64,000 bases of DNA from Bacteroidia bacterium (GTDB lineage Bacteria > Bacteroidota > Bacteroidia > JADZBD01), in contig JADZBD010000004.1 in assembly GCA_020852255.1 (NCBI GenBank), positions 99,844 to 163,843 of the forward strand, written 5' to 3'. Under the pieces are notes generated by a model. That model worked only from the letters and a program-made list of their open reading frames with translations, did not search any database and was not told the DNA's origin. Shown one piece after another: positions 25,819-33,941 of this stretch (position 1 is its first letter; every line of letters begins with the position of its first letter). Both the position numbers and the translations under genes were made by a program.

Positions 25819-27194
25819 CTTATATTCTTGAATTTGAGAATTTCTGCAATAAATTCGACCGACCGGATTTCCTCTCCGTTTCTGTAAAAATATTCTGTTC
25901 CCCATATAAAAACTTCTCTTGTAAGGACTGTCTTTTGCTTGTTATAGGTGATCGTAACGGTAGTGATCCATGAAAACATGGATTCCGACTTTTCTACCAC
26001 GAATACAGGCGGAGGAGGGAAAGAATAGTCCTTTACGTTACCCGCTCCCTTGGCGTTTTGTTCCTTAATAATTTTCTCCACCTGCGCGGCCGTTTTAATA
26101 ATTCCGCTTTCTGCGAGAATTTTTTCCTTCTTCGCGTCCTCCTTTTTCTTTTTCAGGATCTGGATTTCCTTATCCAGCTCATCCAGCTGTGCCTTCAGTT
26201 CAGATTCCTTGCGCAATTTCTCTGTGATGGCATTCGCATCTGTTTCCGCCTTCTTCTTCATCATTTGCGATTGCTTCATTTTCTTTTCGTTTTCCGCCAC
26301 CATTACGAGCAAATCGTTCTGATACTGTGCGGAGATCGCCTGATTTTTCTTTTTAATCTTTTCCTTCAGGTCCTTCTCCTGCTTCAGTTTCACATCCTCA
26401 CCCACCGTCTCATCCTCCTTTGCCTTGACCAGCTGCTTCTCGAGCAGTTTCTGCTCCTCCTCCAGCTTTTTCTGTTTTACCAGTTTATCCTGCTGTTCCT
26501 TCTCCAGGCGTTCCCGCTCCTCTTTCTCTTTTAATAATTGCAGTTTAAGTGCCAGCTCTTTTTCCTTCAGTTCCTTTTCCTTCAGTTCTTTTTCTGCACG
26601 TTCTTTCTCTTCCTTTTCCTTTTTTTGCTTTTCCTTCAGAGCTATTTCCTCGAGTTCTTTCTTCCGGATCTCTGCCATCTCATCGAGGTCGTCCATTTTG
26701 CGGCGAAAAATATCAAAGTAGGAAAGATCCTCCCCGAAGGATTTCTGTTCCCACCGGATCTTAGCGAAAGGAAGATCCCGGTACGCGTAAATATTCACAT
26801 CCTTTGTGTTGCTCGGCCACATAGGCAGATCCGGGAACTGATGCCCTTTCTCTATCGTGGTATATTTTGCCGGTACAGAGGAATTTACCACACAGAACAT
26901 TCCTACGTGCAGCGGATAAGAAAACCGGATTTGGTATTCGCCGGTATTGGGGGTTATGAAAATGGCAAATCGCCCCTTCCGGTCTGTTTTCACCTCATCT
27001 ACTTTGAAATTTCCTTTGTACAAAGCAACTACCACACCTTCCAGGCTTTTTTTCAAAGGCATTCCCACCACATTCCCGAATATCTCGATGGGTTGTATCT
27101 CGCCGCTCAGGGCAAATCCCCTTCCGCTGCCGACGAGTACGCAGAAACAGATGATAAAGGATACGAATGAACGCCGGTATAGCATCTGCGCCAA
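25815..27194 (-). CDS. Exported coiled-coil protein with carboxypeptidase-regulatory-like domain
   Basis: 459 residues (a later Met at 27185 is an alternative start). Signal peptide (about 1-29); a beta-sandwich module (35-105) like a CarboxypepD regulatory domain (GNVVGMPLKKSLEGVVVAL, TDRKGRFAIF); a long Glu/Lys-rich coiled coil (about 165-385) with repeated KEKELKEKEL-type heptads; a beta-rich C-terminal tail (390-459). It probably acts as a periplasmic scaffold or stalk. Translationally coupled (ATGA) to the propeller-SpoIIE gene, so it is a candidate periplasmic partner of that sensor. No named family recognised for the full length. Confidence 0.8.
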   Translation of the reverse strand: MAQMLYRRSFVSFIICFCVLVGSGRGFALSGEIQPIEIFGNVVGMPLKKSLEGVVVALYKGNFKVDEVKTDRKGRFAIFITPNTGEYQIRFSYPLHVGMFCVVNSSVPAKYTTIEKGHQFPDLPMWPSNTKDVNIYAYRDLPFAKIRWEQKSFGEDLSYFDIFRRKMDDLDEMAEIRKKELEEIALKEKQKKEKEEKERAEKELKEKELKEKELALKLQLLKEKEERERLEKEQQDKLVKQKKLEEEQKLLEKQLVKAKEDETVGEDVKLKQEKDLKEKIKKKNQAISAQYQNDLLVMVAENEKKMKQSQMMKKKAETDANAITEKLRKESELKAQLDELDKEIQILKKKKEDAKKEKILAESGIIKTAAQVEKIIKEQNAKGAGNVKDYSFPPPPVFVVEKSESMFSWITTVTITYNKQKTVLTREVFIWGTEYFYRNGEEIRSVEFIAEILKFKNIR

Positions 27195-27246
27195 ATACTA
27201 AAGATACGAATTTCCCTGCCTGTATTTTTTTACCTAATTTTAACCT

Positions 27247-29328
27247 ATGTATCGGGTGCTCCCCTTATTGTTATTGGCCGGAATGCGGCTGTACTCCCAG
27301 ACTTTTATGGCCGGCGGCGGGCAGATCCTGGATCTTCAGACCGTTGATTTCCCTCTGTCGGTATCCGGACTAACGCCGGCGAATATAGATAGCCTGAACT
27401 TCGGGCTGGAAACGGTTTGCATTAATCTTACACATACATGGGATGCCGATCTGGAAATAGAACTCGTTTCACCCGACGGAACATCTTTTTCGCTGAGTGC
27501 CGGGAACGGTGGAAGCGGCGATAACTATACCAATACCTGTTTCAATCATTTTGCGGGCACACCCATTTCCATGGGTTCGCCTCCCTTTACAGGAACTTTT
27601 AAACCCGATGGTGCCATGGGAATGGTCAACAACGGACAGATCGGCAACGGCATCTGGAAACTTCGGATTACGGACACGTACGCAGGCGATGAAGGCACAT
27701 TACTCGGATGGGGTATTACCTTCGGGAACAACCCCGCCACCTATACGCCTCCCATTGTTTCCTCCAATCTTCCCATTATTGTGATTAACACCAATAACCA
27801 GGTTATTCCCGATGAACCAAAGATTATAGCTGACATGGGGGTAATTTTTAATGGTGTCGGGAACAGGAATTACCTGACCGATCCGTTTAACCATTATAAC
27901 GGTAAGATCGCCATTGAAGTCAGAGGAAGTTCCTCACAGATGTTCCCAAAAAAATCTTACGGATTCGAAACGGTAAACGTATCCGGAATTGAAATTGATA
28001 CCGGTTTCTTTGGTTTTCCCAAGGAAAGCGATTGGATTCTCAGTGCAAATTATTCTGATAAATCTCTTCTCAACAACACCCTCGCTTATGCCCTTCACGA
28101 AAGCATGAGCGGGCAATGGGCGCCGAGGACACAACATGTAGAACTTATCATCAATGGAGATTACAAAGGTGTTTATGTCTTTATGGAAAAGATTAAGAGG
28201 GACAACAAGCGGGTAGATATTGCGAAACTCAACAGCTGGGAAAATGCGGGTGACAGTCTCACCGGCGGGTACATTATCAAGATTGACAAGTTCACCGGTA
28301 ATCAGACACAAAACTGGACCTCGCCCTACCCTCCGGCCCAGAGTTCCAACGGCCAGGTGATCCGGTTTTTATACGAATACCCCTCCGGCGATACAATCAC
28401 GCCGCAGCAGATGACGTATATTCAGCAGTATGTAGACAGTTTCGAGGATGCCCTTGCCGGTCCGCAATTCGCTAATTCACTAACCGGATACAAACGGTAT
28501 GCGGATATGTATTCCTTTGTAAATTATTTTCTGGTGAATGAAGTAAGCAAGAATGTAGACGGCTACCGGATCAGCACCTATTTTTACAAGGATAAATTCT
28601 CCAAAGGTGGTAAGATCACTATGGGACCCGTTTGGGATTATGATATTGCGTGGGGAAATGCCAATTACTGCGGAGGCAACGGAACCACCGGCTGGGCCTA
28701 TCAGTTCGGGAATGTTTGTCCGGGTGACGGCTGGCAGATTCCCAGATGGTGGCAACGCATGTTACAGGATACCGTTTATGCCAATGCGGTTCAATGCCAG
28801 TGGAGCTACTGGAGAACCCGCATGCTGGATTCAGTGAAACTTATGACATACATTGATTCTATGGCACTTTATCTTGATGAATCGCAGCAACGCAATTTTG
28901 CCCGCTGGCCAATCCTGGGCAATTATGTATGGCCGAATCCTTCCCCTATTCCCGCCACCTATCAGGGAGAAATAGATGAACTAAAAAACTGGTTGTGGAA
29001 CCGGATAGTATGGCTGGATGCCAATATGCCGGGGACTTGCTATTCATTGGGAGAATTTGAACAAGAGCTGGCAGATTCTCATTTTACACTTTATCCCAAC
29101 CCGGCATCCGGCTCTATCTTCCTGCGTTTCCTTAACCTCGGAAATTCTTCTGTAACTATTGAACTTCTGGACATCTCCGGAAAAAGGATTTCCGGATTTA
29201 AGTACTCCGGCAGCGATCCTGAACCCCTCCTGGAATGGGGGCTACCGGAGGAAATTTCTGCCGGGATCTATCTGGTAAAAGTCAGCGGAGACAGCTTCTC
29301 GCTTACAAAGAAGCTTGTTATACGCTAA
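27247..29328 (+). CDS. Secreted CotH-like kinase with P-domain and T9SS sorting domain
   Basis: 693 residues. Signal peptide (1-18); proprotein-convertase P-domain (about 30-160; DADLEIELVSPDGT, GIWKLRITDTYAGDEGTL, GWGITFG); CotH kinase domain (about 205-590) with IEVRGSSSQMFPKKSY, ELIINGDYKGVYVFMEKI and MGPVWDYDIAWGN; T9SS type A domain (about 620-693; TLYPNPASGS). CotH proteins are atypical kinases, studied in spore coats; this copy is predicted to act outside the cell. The ATG follows a -7-like TAATTTTA (27235-27242) by 4 nt. Confidence 0.88.
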   Translation: MYRVLPLLLLAGMRLYSQTFMAGGGQILDLQTVDFPLSVSGLTPANIDSLNFGLETVCINLTHTWDADLEIELVSPDGTSFSLSAGNGGSGDNYTNTCFNHFAGTPISMGSPPFTGTFKPDGAMGMVNNGQIGNGIWKLRITDTYAGDEGTLLGWGITFGNNPATYTPPIVSSNLPIIVINTNNQVIPDEPKIIADMGVIFNGVGNRNYLTDPFNHYNGKIAIEVRGSSSQMFPKKSYGFETVNVSGIEIDTGFFGFPKESDWILSANYSDKSLLNNTLAYALHESMSGQWAPRTQHVELIINGDYKGVYVFMEKIKRDNKRVDIAKLNSWENAGDSLTGGYIIKIDKFTGNQTQNWTSPYPPAQSSNGQVIRFLYEYPSGDTITPQQMTYIQQYVDSFEDALAGPQFANSLTGYKRYADMYSFVNYFLVNEVSKNVDGYRISTYFYKDKFSKGGKITMGPVWDYDIAWGNANYCGGNGTTGWAYQFGNVCPGDGWQIPRWWQRMLQDTVYANAVQCQWSYWRTRMLDSVKLMTYIDSMALYLDESQQRNFARWPILGNYVWPNPSPIPATYQGEIDELKNWLWNRIVWLDANMPGTCYSLGEFEQELADSHFTLYPNPASGSIFLRFLNLGNSSVTIELLDISGKRISGFKYSGSDPEPLLEWGLPEEISAGIYLVKVSGDSFSLTKKLVIR

Positions 29329-29415
29329 AAACCTGTTTTTAATCAGGTTCGGTTGACAGTTCCATGACAATTAAACAGGTGGGATTCAGCACTTTTGGGG
29401 GAGATTTACAGGTCG

Positions 29416-30651
29416 TTGGAACAGTTCAGAATCATATCCTTATCTCACAAGAATCTCCCGGTTGAAGACCTCGGTGCTTTTCACATTTCTGATGAGCACC
29501 TTGCAACACGGCTTTCCGCGCTGATTCATTTACCCGGTGTGGAGGAAGCCATGTTACTTTCTACGTGTAACCGTGTGGAATTTCTGCTCTCCTCACAGGT
29601 ACTCATCGACCGGCCGTTTTTAGAACGTTTTTTTCAGGCTGTTTACCCTGACATGGCATTGTCCGGACTTCAACTGGCAGTTGACCGTGCCCTGATTTAC
29701 TCCGGTGAAGACGCGGTGCTTCACTTATTCAGAGTAGCCTCGTCGCTGGATTCACTCATTGTTGGAGAAAGGGAGATCATTACCCAGGTACGCAATGCAT
29801 ATGAGCGTTGCCATGAATGTGGGGTGACGGGAGATCTGCTGCGACTTGTTATTAAGAAAACCATAGAAACTGGGAAGGAAGTTTATTCTTCCACAAATAT
29901 TTCACGGCATCCTGTTTCTGTTGTTTCTCTGGCTTACCGGAAACTCCGTGATCTGAATGTAAAGCTCAACGCCCGTTTCATTCTTATAGGAGCCGGGGTA
30001 ACGATCACCACGTTCGCAAAGTTTCTGCGTAAACACGGTTACACAAATTTTGTGGTTTTCAACCGTTCGCTGGATCGTGCCGTGACGCTGGCCGCTGAAC
30101 TCAATGCGGTATGCCACCCGTTGACAGAGCTTCCGGAATACACCGATGGTTTTGATGTGATTGTTACCTGCACCGGTTCCTCCGAACCTCTGATTACACC
30201 GGAAGTGTACGGAAATTTGCTTGCCGGAGATACGAAACGAAAAATAGTAGTAGACCTTGCCGTACCCGGCGATCTTCATAAGGAAATTCACGCGCTCTAC
30301 GATGTTCACGTAATATCGGTAAGTTCATTGCGCGATGTGGCCGAAAAGAATCTGCGAGAACGGGAAAAGGAAATGGGAAGCTGTGAGGTCATACTCGAAG
30401 AAAATCTGCAGGAATTCCGTATTGGCTTCCGGGCAAGACAGGTGGAGCTCGCTATGCAGGAAGTTCCAAGAAAGGTGAGGGAGATACGTGAAGTAGCACT
30501 CAATGAAGTTTTTGCCCGTGATCTTTCTGCCATGGATGATGCATCCAAAAAGGTTCTCTCTAAAGTCATTGATTACCTCGAGAAAAAGTACATCAGTGTT
30601 CCCATGAAGATGGCAAAGGAGATCCTCCTTGAAGAATCTTCCCAAAAATAA
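29416..30651 (+). CDS. hemA: Glutamyl-tRNA reductase
   Basis: 411 residues from a TTG at 29416; the alternative TTG at 29395 would add 7 residues. The later start is preferred because the GGGGGAG stretch at 29397-29403 sits in Shine-Dalgarno position and a -7-like CACTTTTG (29390-29397) overlaps the earlier start. Motifs: ISLSHKNLPVED, catalytic Cys in LLSTCNRVEFL, SLDSLIVGEREI, and a NADP-binding domain beginning ILIGAGVT. It makes glutamate-1-semialdehyde, the first step of tetrapyrrole synthesis by the C5 route. hemCD begins 3 nt later. Confidence 0.92.
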   Translation: MEQFRIISLSHKNLPVEDLGAFHISDEHLATRLSALIHLPGVEEAMLLSTCNRVEFLLSSQVLIDRPFLERFFQAVYPDMALSGLQLAVDRALIYSGEDAVLHLFRVASSLDSLIVGEREIITQVRNAYERCHECGVTGDLLRLVIKKTIETGKEVYSSTNISRHPVSVVSLAYRKLRDLNVKLNARFILIGAGVTITTFAKFLRKHGYTNFVVFNRSLDRAVTLAAELNAVCHPLTELPEYTDGFDVIVTCTGSSEPLITPEVYGNLLAGDTKRKIVVDLAVPGDLHKEIHALYDVHVISVSSLRDVAEKNLREREKEMGSCEVILEENLQEFRIGFRARQVELAMQEVPRKVREIREVALNEVFARDLSAMDDASKKVLSKVIDYLEKKYISVPMKMAKEILLEESSQK

Positions 30652-30654
30652 TTC

Positions 30655-32232
30655 ATGCCTGCTCCGCTGATCATCGGTTCCAGGGGTTCCGACCTCGCCC
30701 TGTGGCAAGCGAATCACGTTCGTGAACAGCTCGCAGCATTAGGTGTGAACGCAGAAGTACAAGTGATAAAAACCCGTGGAGATAACATTCAGGACATCGG
30801 CTTTGATAAGATGGAAGGAAAAGGGTTTTTCACAAAAGAGCTGGAAGATGCGCTTCTGAAGAAAGAAATTGATCTGGCAGTTCACTCCCATAAAGATCTT
30901 CCCACGGTTTCTCCGGCCGGCTTGGTCACTGCTGCGGTTTCCGGGAGGGAAGATCCATCCGAACTGCTTCTGATCCATCCGGGAGCGGTAGACGGGAGCA
31001 TGCCCTTCTCGCTTAAAAAGGGTGCGAAGGTAGGCACGAGTTCTGCACGCAGGAAGTCGCAATGGCTCGCACTCCGGCCCGATTGTTCCGTGGAAGATCT
31101 GAGAGGAAATGTTCCCACCCGGATCCGGAAAGTATCGGAAGGAATGTACGATGCTATTCTTATAGCTGCGGCCGGAATCAACCGGCTTGAATCCGACACC
31201 GGCGATTTACATATTATTAAGCTCGCTCCCAAAGAATTTGTTCCTGCCCCCTCTCAGGGTGTGCTGGCGCTGCAGTGCAGGGAAGCGGATGAGGGCACAA
31301 GGGCCATCCTGGCCAGGCTGAATCACCCCGAAACAGAACGATGCATATCTGTTGAAAGAAAGCTGCTGAACCTGTTTGATGGAGGCTGCCACTTACCGCT
31401 GGGAGTTTTTTGCGAAAAAGAAGAGGATGATGATGGTAAAGATGTCTTCAGCGTTTGGGCTGCGCATGCCCAGGCCTGGGATAAAAAACCAGCTTATCTT
31501 TATTACAGAAGCAATACCCCGTCCGGACTGGCGGAGCGTATGCTGGATAATTTCCGCAATCTGAAACCCGCTTCAGTATTTATCAGCCGTAATCGCAAAA
31601 AGCAGGATCTGTTCTGTGAGGTACTTGAAGGGCACGGCTACCGGGTTACGGCTCAGCCGCTGATTGAATTTCGATCGCTTCCATTCTTCGCCCTTCCGGA
31701 TGTAGACTGGATCTTTTTTTCCAGCAAACATGCTGTTAAATTCTTTTTTACACGAAAACCAGAACTTCCCGCCGCTGTTAAATTCGGTGTGATTGGGAAA
31801 AGTACAGCCGATGAAGTAAGGCGCTATGGTTATTCCGCAAACTTCATAGGGCAGGGGACCGATACCCGGCTGATCGGAAAACAATTTGCCGCTCTGGCCG
31901 GTAACCGCCGGGTGTTGTTTCCCCAGGCTAAAGGCAGCATGCGTACCGTGCAGCTTCAGCTCACCCGGAAAGAAAATGCCGTAGATGTAATCGTTTATGA
32001 AACAGTGGCCATGGACAAGGGAATGAACCCGGAAGCGGAAGTGATGGTATTTACCAGTCCCAGCAATGTGGAATCATTTCTCAGCAGCCGGCACTTTCCT
32101 TCGGAATCAAAGATCATCGCCATGGGCGACGCCACCGCACACGCAATAAAGAAATCCGGAGGCCGCGTACACGGTACACCTGCGGTTTTTACCGATCTTG
32201 GCTTGCTACAAGCTGTATTTAAAATTTCATAA
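30655..32232 (+). CDS. hemCD: Fused hydroxymethylbilane synthase / uroporphyrinogen-III synthase
   Basis: 525 residues. Residues 1 to about 305 are HemC: GSRGSDLALWQA, FFTKELEDALL, AVHSHKDLPT, GNVPTRIRK, and the dipyrromethane-cofactor Cys in LFDGGCHLPLGV. Residues about 315-525 are HemD-like: FISRNRKKQD, DWIFFSSKHAVKFF, VFTSPSNVESF, IAMGDATAHAIKK. One chain would thus convert porphobilinogen to uroporphyrinogen III. The reading frame is continuous. ATG 3 nt after hemA and 1 nt before the hemB start region gives a tight operon. Confidence 0.92.
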   Translation: MPAPLIIGSRGSDLALWQANHVREQLAALGVNAEVQVIKTRGDNIQDIGFDKMEGKGFFTKELEDALLKKEIDLAVHSHKDLPTVSPAGLVTAAVSGREDPSELLLIHPGAVDGSMPFSLKKGAKVGTSSARRKSQWLALRPDCSVEDLRGNVPTRIRKVSEGMYDAILIAAAGINRLESDTGDLHIIKLAPKEFVPAPSQGVLALQCREADEGTRAILARLNHPETERCISVERKLLNLFDGGCHLPLGVFCEKEEDDDGKDVFSVWAAHAQAWDKKPAYLYYRSNTPSGLAERMLDNFRNLKPASVFISRNRKKQDLFCEVLEGHGYRVTAQPLIEFRSLPFFALPDVDWIFFSSKHAVKFFFTRKPELPAAVKFGVIGKSTADEVRRYGYSANFIGQGTDTRLIGKQFAALAGNRRVLFPQAKGSMRTVQLQLTRKENAVDVIVYETVAMDKGMNPEAEVMVFTSPSNVESFLSSRHFPSESKIIAMGDATAHAIKKSGGRVHGTPAVFTDLGLLQAVFKIS

Positions 32233-32233
32233 C

Positions 32234-33199
32234 ATGATCCGACCCCGCCGACTCAGAAAAACGAACGTGCTCCGCGAAATGGTGGCCGAAACACGTCTCT
32301 CGAAAGATCAGTTTATCTATCCCTGCTTTGTAGTAACAGGAAAAGGAAAAAAAGATCCCATTGCATCAATGCCCGGGATCCATCACTTCTCCGTAGATAC
32401 GTTACTCAGAGACACAGAAAAAGGATTAAAATATGGTGTAAATAAGTTGTTGCTTTTCGGGGTGGGAGAAAAAAAGAGCAAGGACGGATCTTCTGCTGCG
32501 GATAAAAATACCCTTGTGGTACAAGCCGTTAAAGCGCTGAAAAAAGAATTTGGTAATGCGCTCTTTGTGATCACGGATGTATGCGTTTGCGCGTATACCA
32601 CCCATGGACATTGCGGAGTGCTGGAACATGGTCACGTTCAAAATGATAAAAGTGTGAAAATACTTACACGCATGGCGCTGGCACACGCTGAAGCGGGAGC
32701 TGACATGGTAGCGCCGTCCGATATGATGGATGGCCGCATCGGTGCGATCCGGACCATGCTGGATGAAAAAGGATTTGAGAATACAGGAATCATGAGTTAT
32801 GCGGTAAAATTCGCTTCGTCGTATTACGGACCGTTCCGCGACGCAGCGGATTCGGCTCCGCAGGAGGGTGACCGCAAATCGTACCAGATGGATTCCCGCA
32901 ACGTAAAGGAAGCAATCAAAGAAGCCTTGCTGGACGAAAACGAGGGTGCCGACATCCTGATGGTGAAACCGGCACTGGCGTACCTGGATGTGATCCGCTC
33001 TGTGAAAGAACAGACATTGCTTCCGCTGGCCTGCTATAACGTTTCAGGAGAGTATTCCATGGTGAAGCTGGCGGCAAAGAAAATGCTGATTGATGAAAAA
33101 CCATTGGTGATGGAGAATATGCACGCGTTTGCACGCGCCGGGGCAGATATTATTATCAGTTATCATACGCGGGAAATGTTTGAGAGGGATTGGATTTGA
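32234..33199 (+). CDS. hemB: Delta-aminolevulinic acid dehydratase (porphobilinogen synthase)
   Basis: 321 residues from the ATG 1 nt after the hemCD stop. The zinc-site Cys cluster DVCVCAYTTHGHCG is of the zinc-dependent type. Schiff-base lysines lie in YAVKFASSYYGPFRDA and DILMVKPALAYLD. It condenses two aminolevulinate molecules to porphobilinogen. hemL and later heme genes are not in the window. Confidence 0.94.
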   Translation: MIRPRRLRKTNVLREMVAETRLSKDQFIYPCFVVTGKGKKDPIASMPGIHHFSVDTLLRDTEKGLKYGVNKLLLFGVGEKKSKDGSSAADKNTLVVQAVKALKKEFGNALFVITDVCVCAYTTHGHCGVLEHGHVQNDKSVKILTRMALAHAEAGADMVAPSDMMDGRIGAIRTMLDEKGFENTGIMSYAVKFASSYYGPFRDAADSAPQEGDRKSYQMDSRNVKEAIKEALLDENEGADILMVKPALAYLDVIRSVKEQTLLPLACYNVSGEYSMVKLAAKKMLIDEKPLVMENMHAFARAGADIIISYHTREMFERDWI

Positions 33200-33210
33200 C
33201 ACAGAAATTC

Positions 33211-33327
33211 ACTTCTGCGCTTCCGTTCTGTTGTTCTATTGTTCTGTTATTGTCACTTCATTTCCGGTGAAAAAGAAAGTGGAAACAGGGCAACAACAAA
33301 CCAACAGAAGTAAAGAAGTGCAGAAGT
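33211..33327. repeat. Long imperfect inverted repeat between convergent genes
   Basis: Left arm about 33211-33258 begins ACTTCTGCGCTTC; right arm about 33276-33327 ends GCAGAAGT. The left arm is rich in TTCTGTTGTT-type sequence and the right arm holds the complementary CAACAACAAACCAACAGAAG, with mismatches and small gaps. It lies between the hemB stop and the PAP2-like stop. It may act as a two-way terminator, or be the relic of a small mobile palindromic element. Confidence 0.5.
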
Positions 33328-33339
33328 CTTTTGCTCTGC

Positions 33340-33936
33340 TCACAGAAACAAGAAGACCACCTGCGGAGCCCATCCCAGCAGATATCCTGTCCATATCTCG
33401 AACGGGCTATGCGCTTCCTGGTGCAGTCGGGCACCGGCCAATACTCCGGCCGCAATGAACAGTCCGGCCATTTCCGGAATGGTGGCATATCCCTGAGAAA
33501 TGGAAAGAAAAAAGATTGCTCCGGTAAGCCCTCCGATTCCCACCATGTGAGCACTGACCTTGTAAAAGAAATTAGCCATAAGCGTAACGGCCACTGCCAT
33601 GCTTGCCCCGAGCATCGCCGCGCTCAGGCTGGGTGCAGGAAGCTGAGCACGGATCATATACCATGAAACCAAGTAGACCACGAGCGTTGCCACATAGGGA
33701 AGCACACGTTCCTTCCGGTCATGTAAATAAAGAGAAGAAATAGCCTTCCGATACCAGAGAAAAAGGATGTTCAGAACCGGCAGGAGAAACGAAAAAAAGA
33801 AAACATAAAACAAGATCATACCCCGCAATTCTTCGGAGATAAACAGATCGTGACGGAGCAGAAAGAAAGCCCCATACGTTGGCATGAGCAGCGGATGAAG
33901 AATAAAAGAGATTGCCCGGGAGATCCAATTCGCCAC
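33340..33936 (-). CDS. PAP2-like membrane phosphatase
   Basis: 198 residues with about five or six membrane helices. Degenerate PAP2 (type 2 phosphatidic acid phosphatase) motifs are visible: KERVLPY (for KX6RP), KVSAHMVGIGG (for PSGH) and ARLHQEAHSPFE (R-X5-H-X3-acidic). The acidic residue is Glu, and the first motif is imperfect, so activity on lipid phosphates is probable but unproven. Starts 5 nt after the rpoN stop, so it is co-transcribed with the sigma factor. Confidence 0.75.
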   Translation of the reverse strand: MANWISRAISFILHPLLMPTYGAFFLLRHDLFISEELRGMILFYVFFFSFLLPVLNILFLWYRKAISSLYLHDRKERVLPYVATLVVYLVSWYMIRAQLPAPSLSAAMLGASMAVAVTLMANFFYKVSAHMVGIGGLTGAIFFLSISQGYATIPEMAGLFIAAGVLAGARLHQEAHSPFEIWTGYLLGWAPQVVFLFL

Positions 33937-33941
33937 TTTGC

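Noticed and set aside
26538..27170. Phe/Leu-rich + strand ORFs
   Set aside because: Antisense to the Lys/Glu-rich coiled coil; AAG/GAA codons read backwards give Leu/Phe/Ser-rich frames.
29330..29349. Hairpin AACCTG / CAGGTT after the CotH-like gene
   Set aside because: Only 6 bp, with the T run in the loop and none after the stem, so not a convincing terminator.
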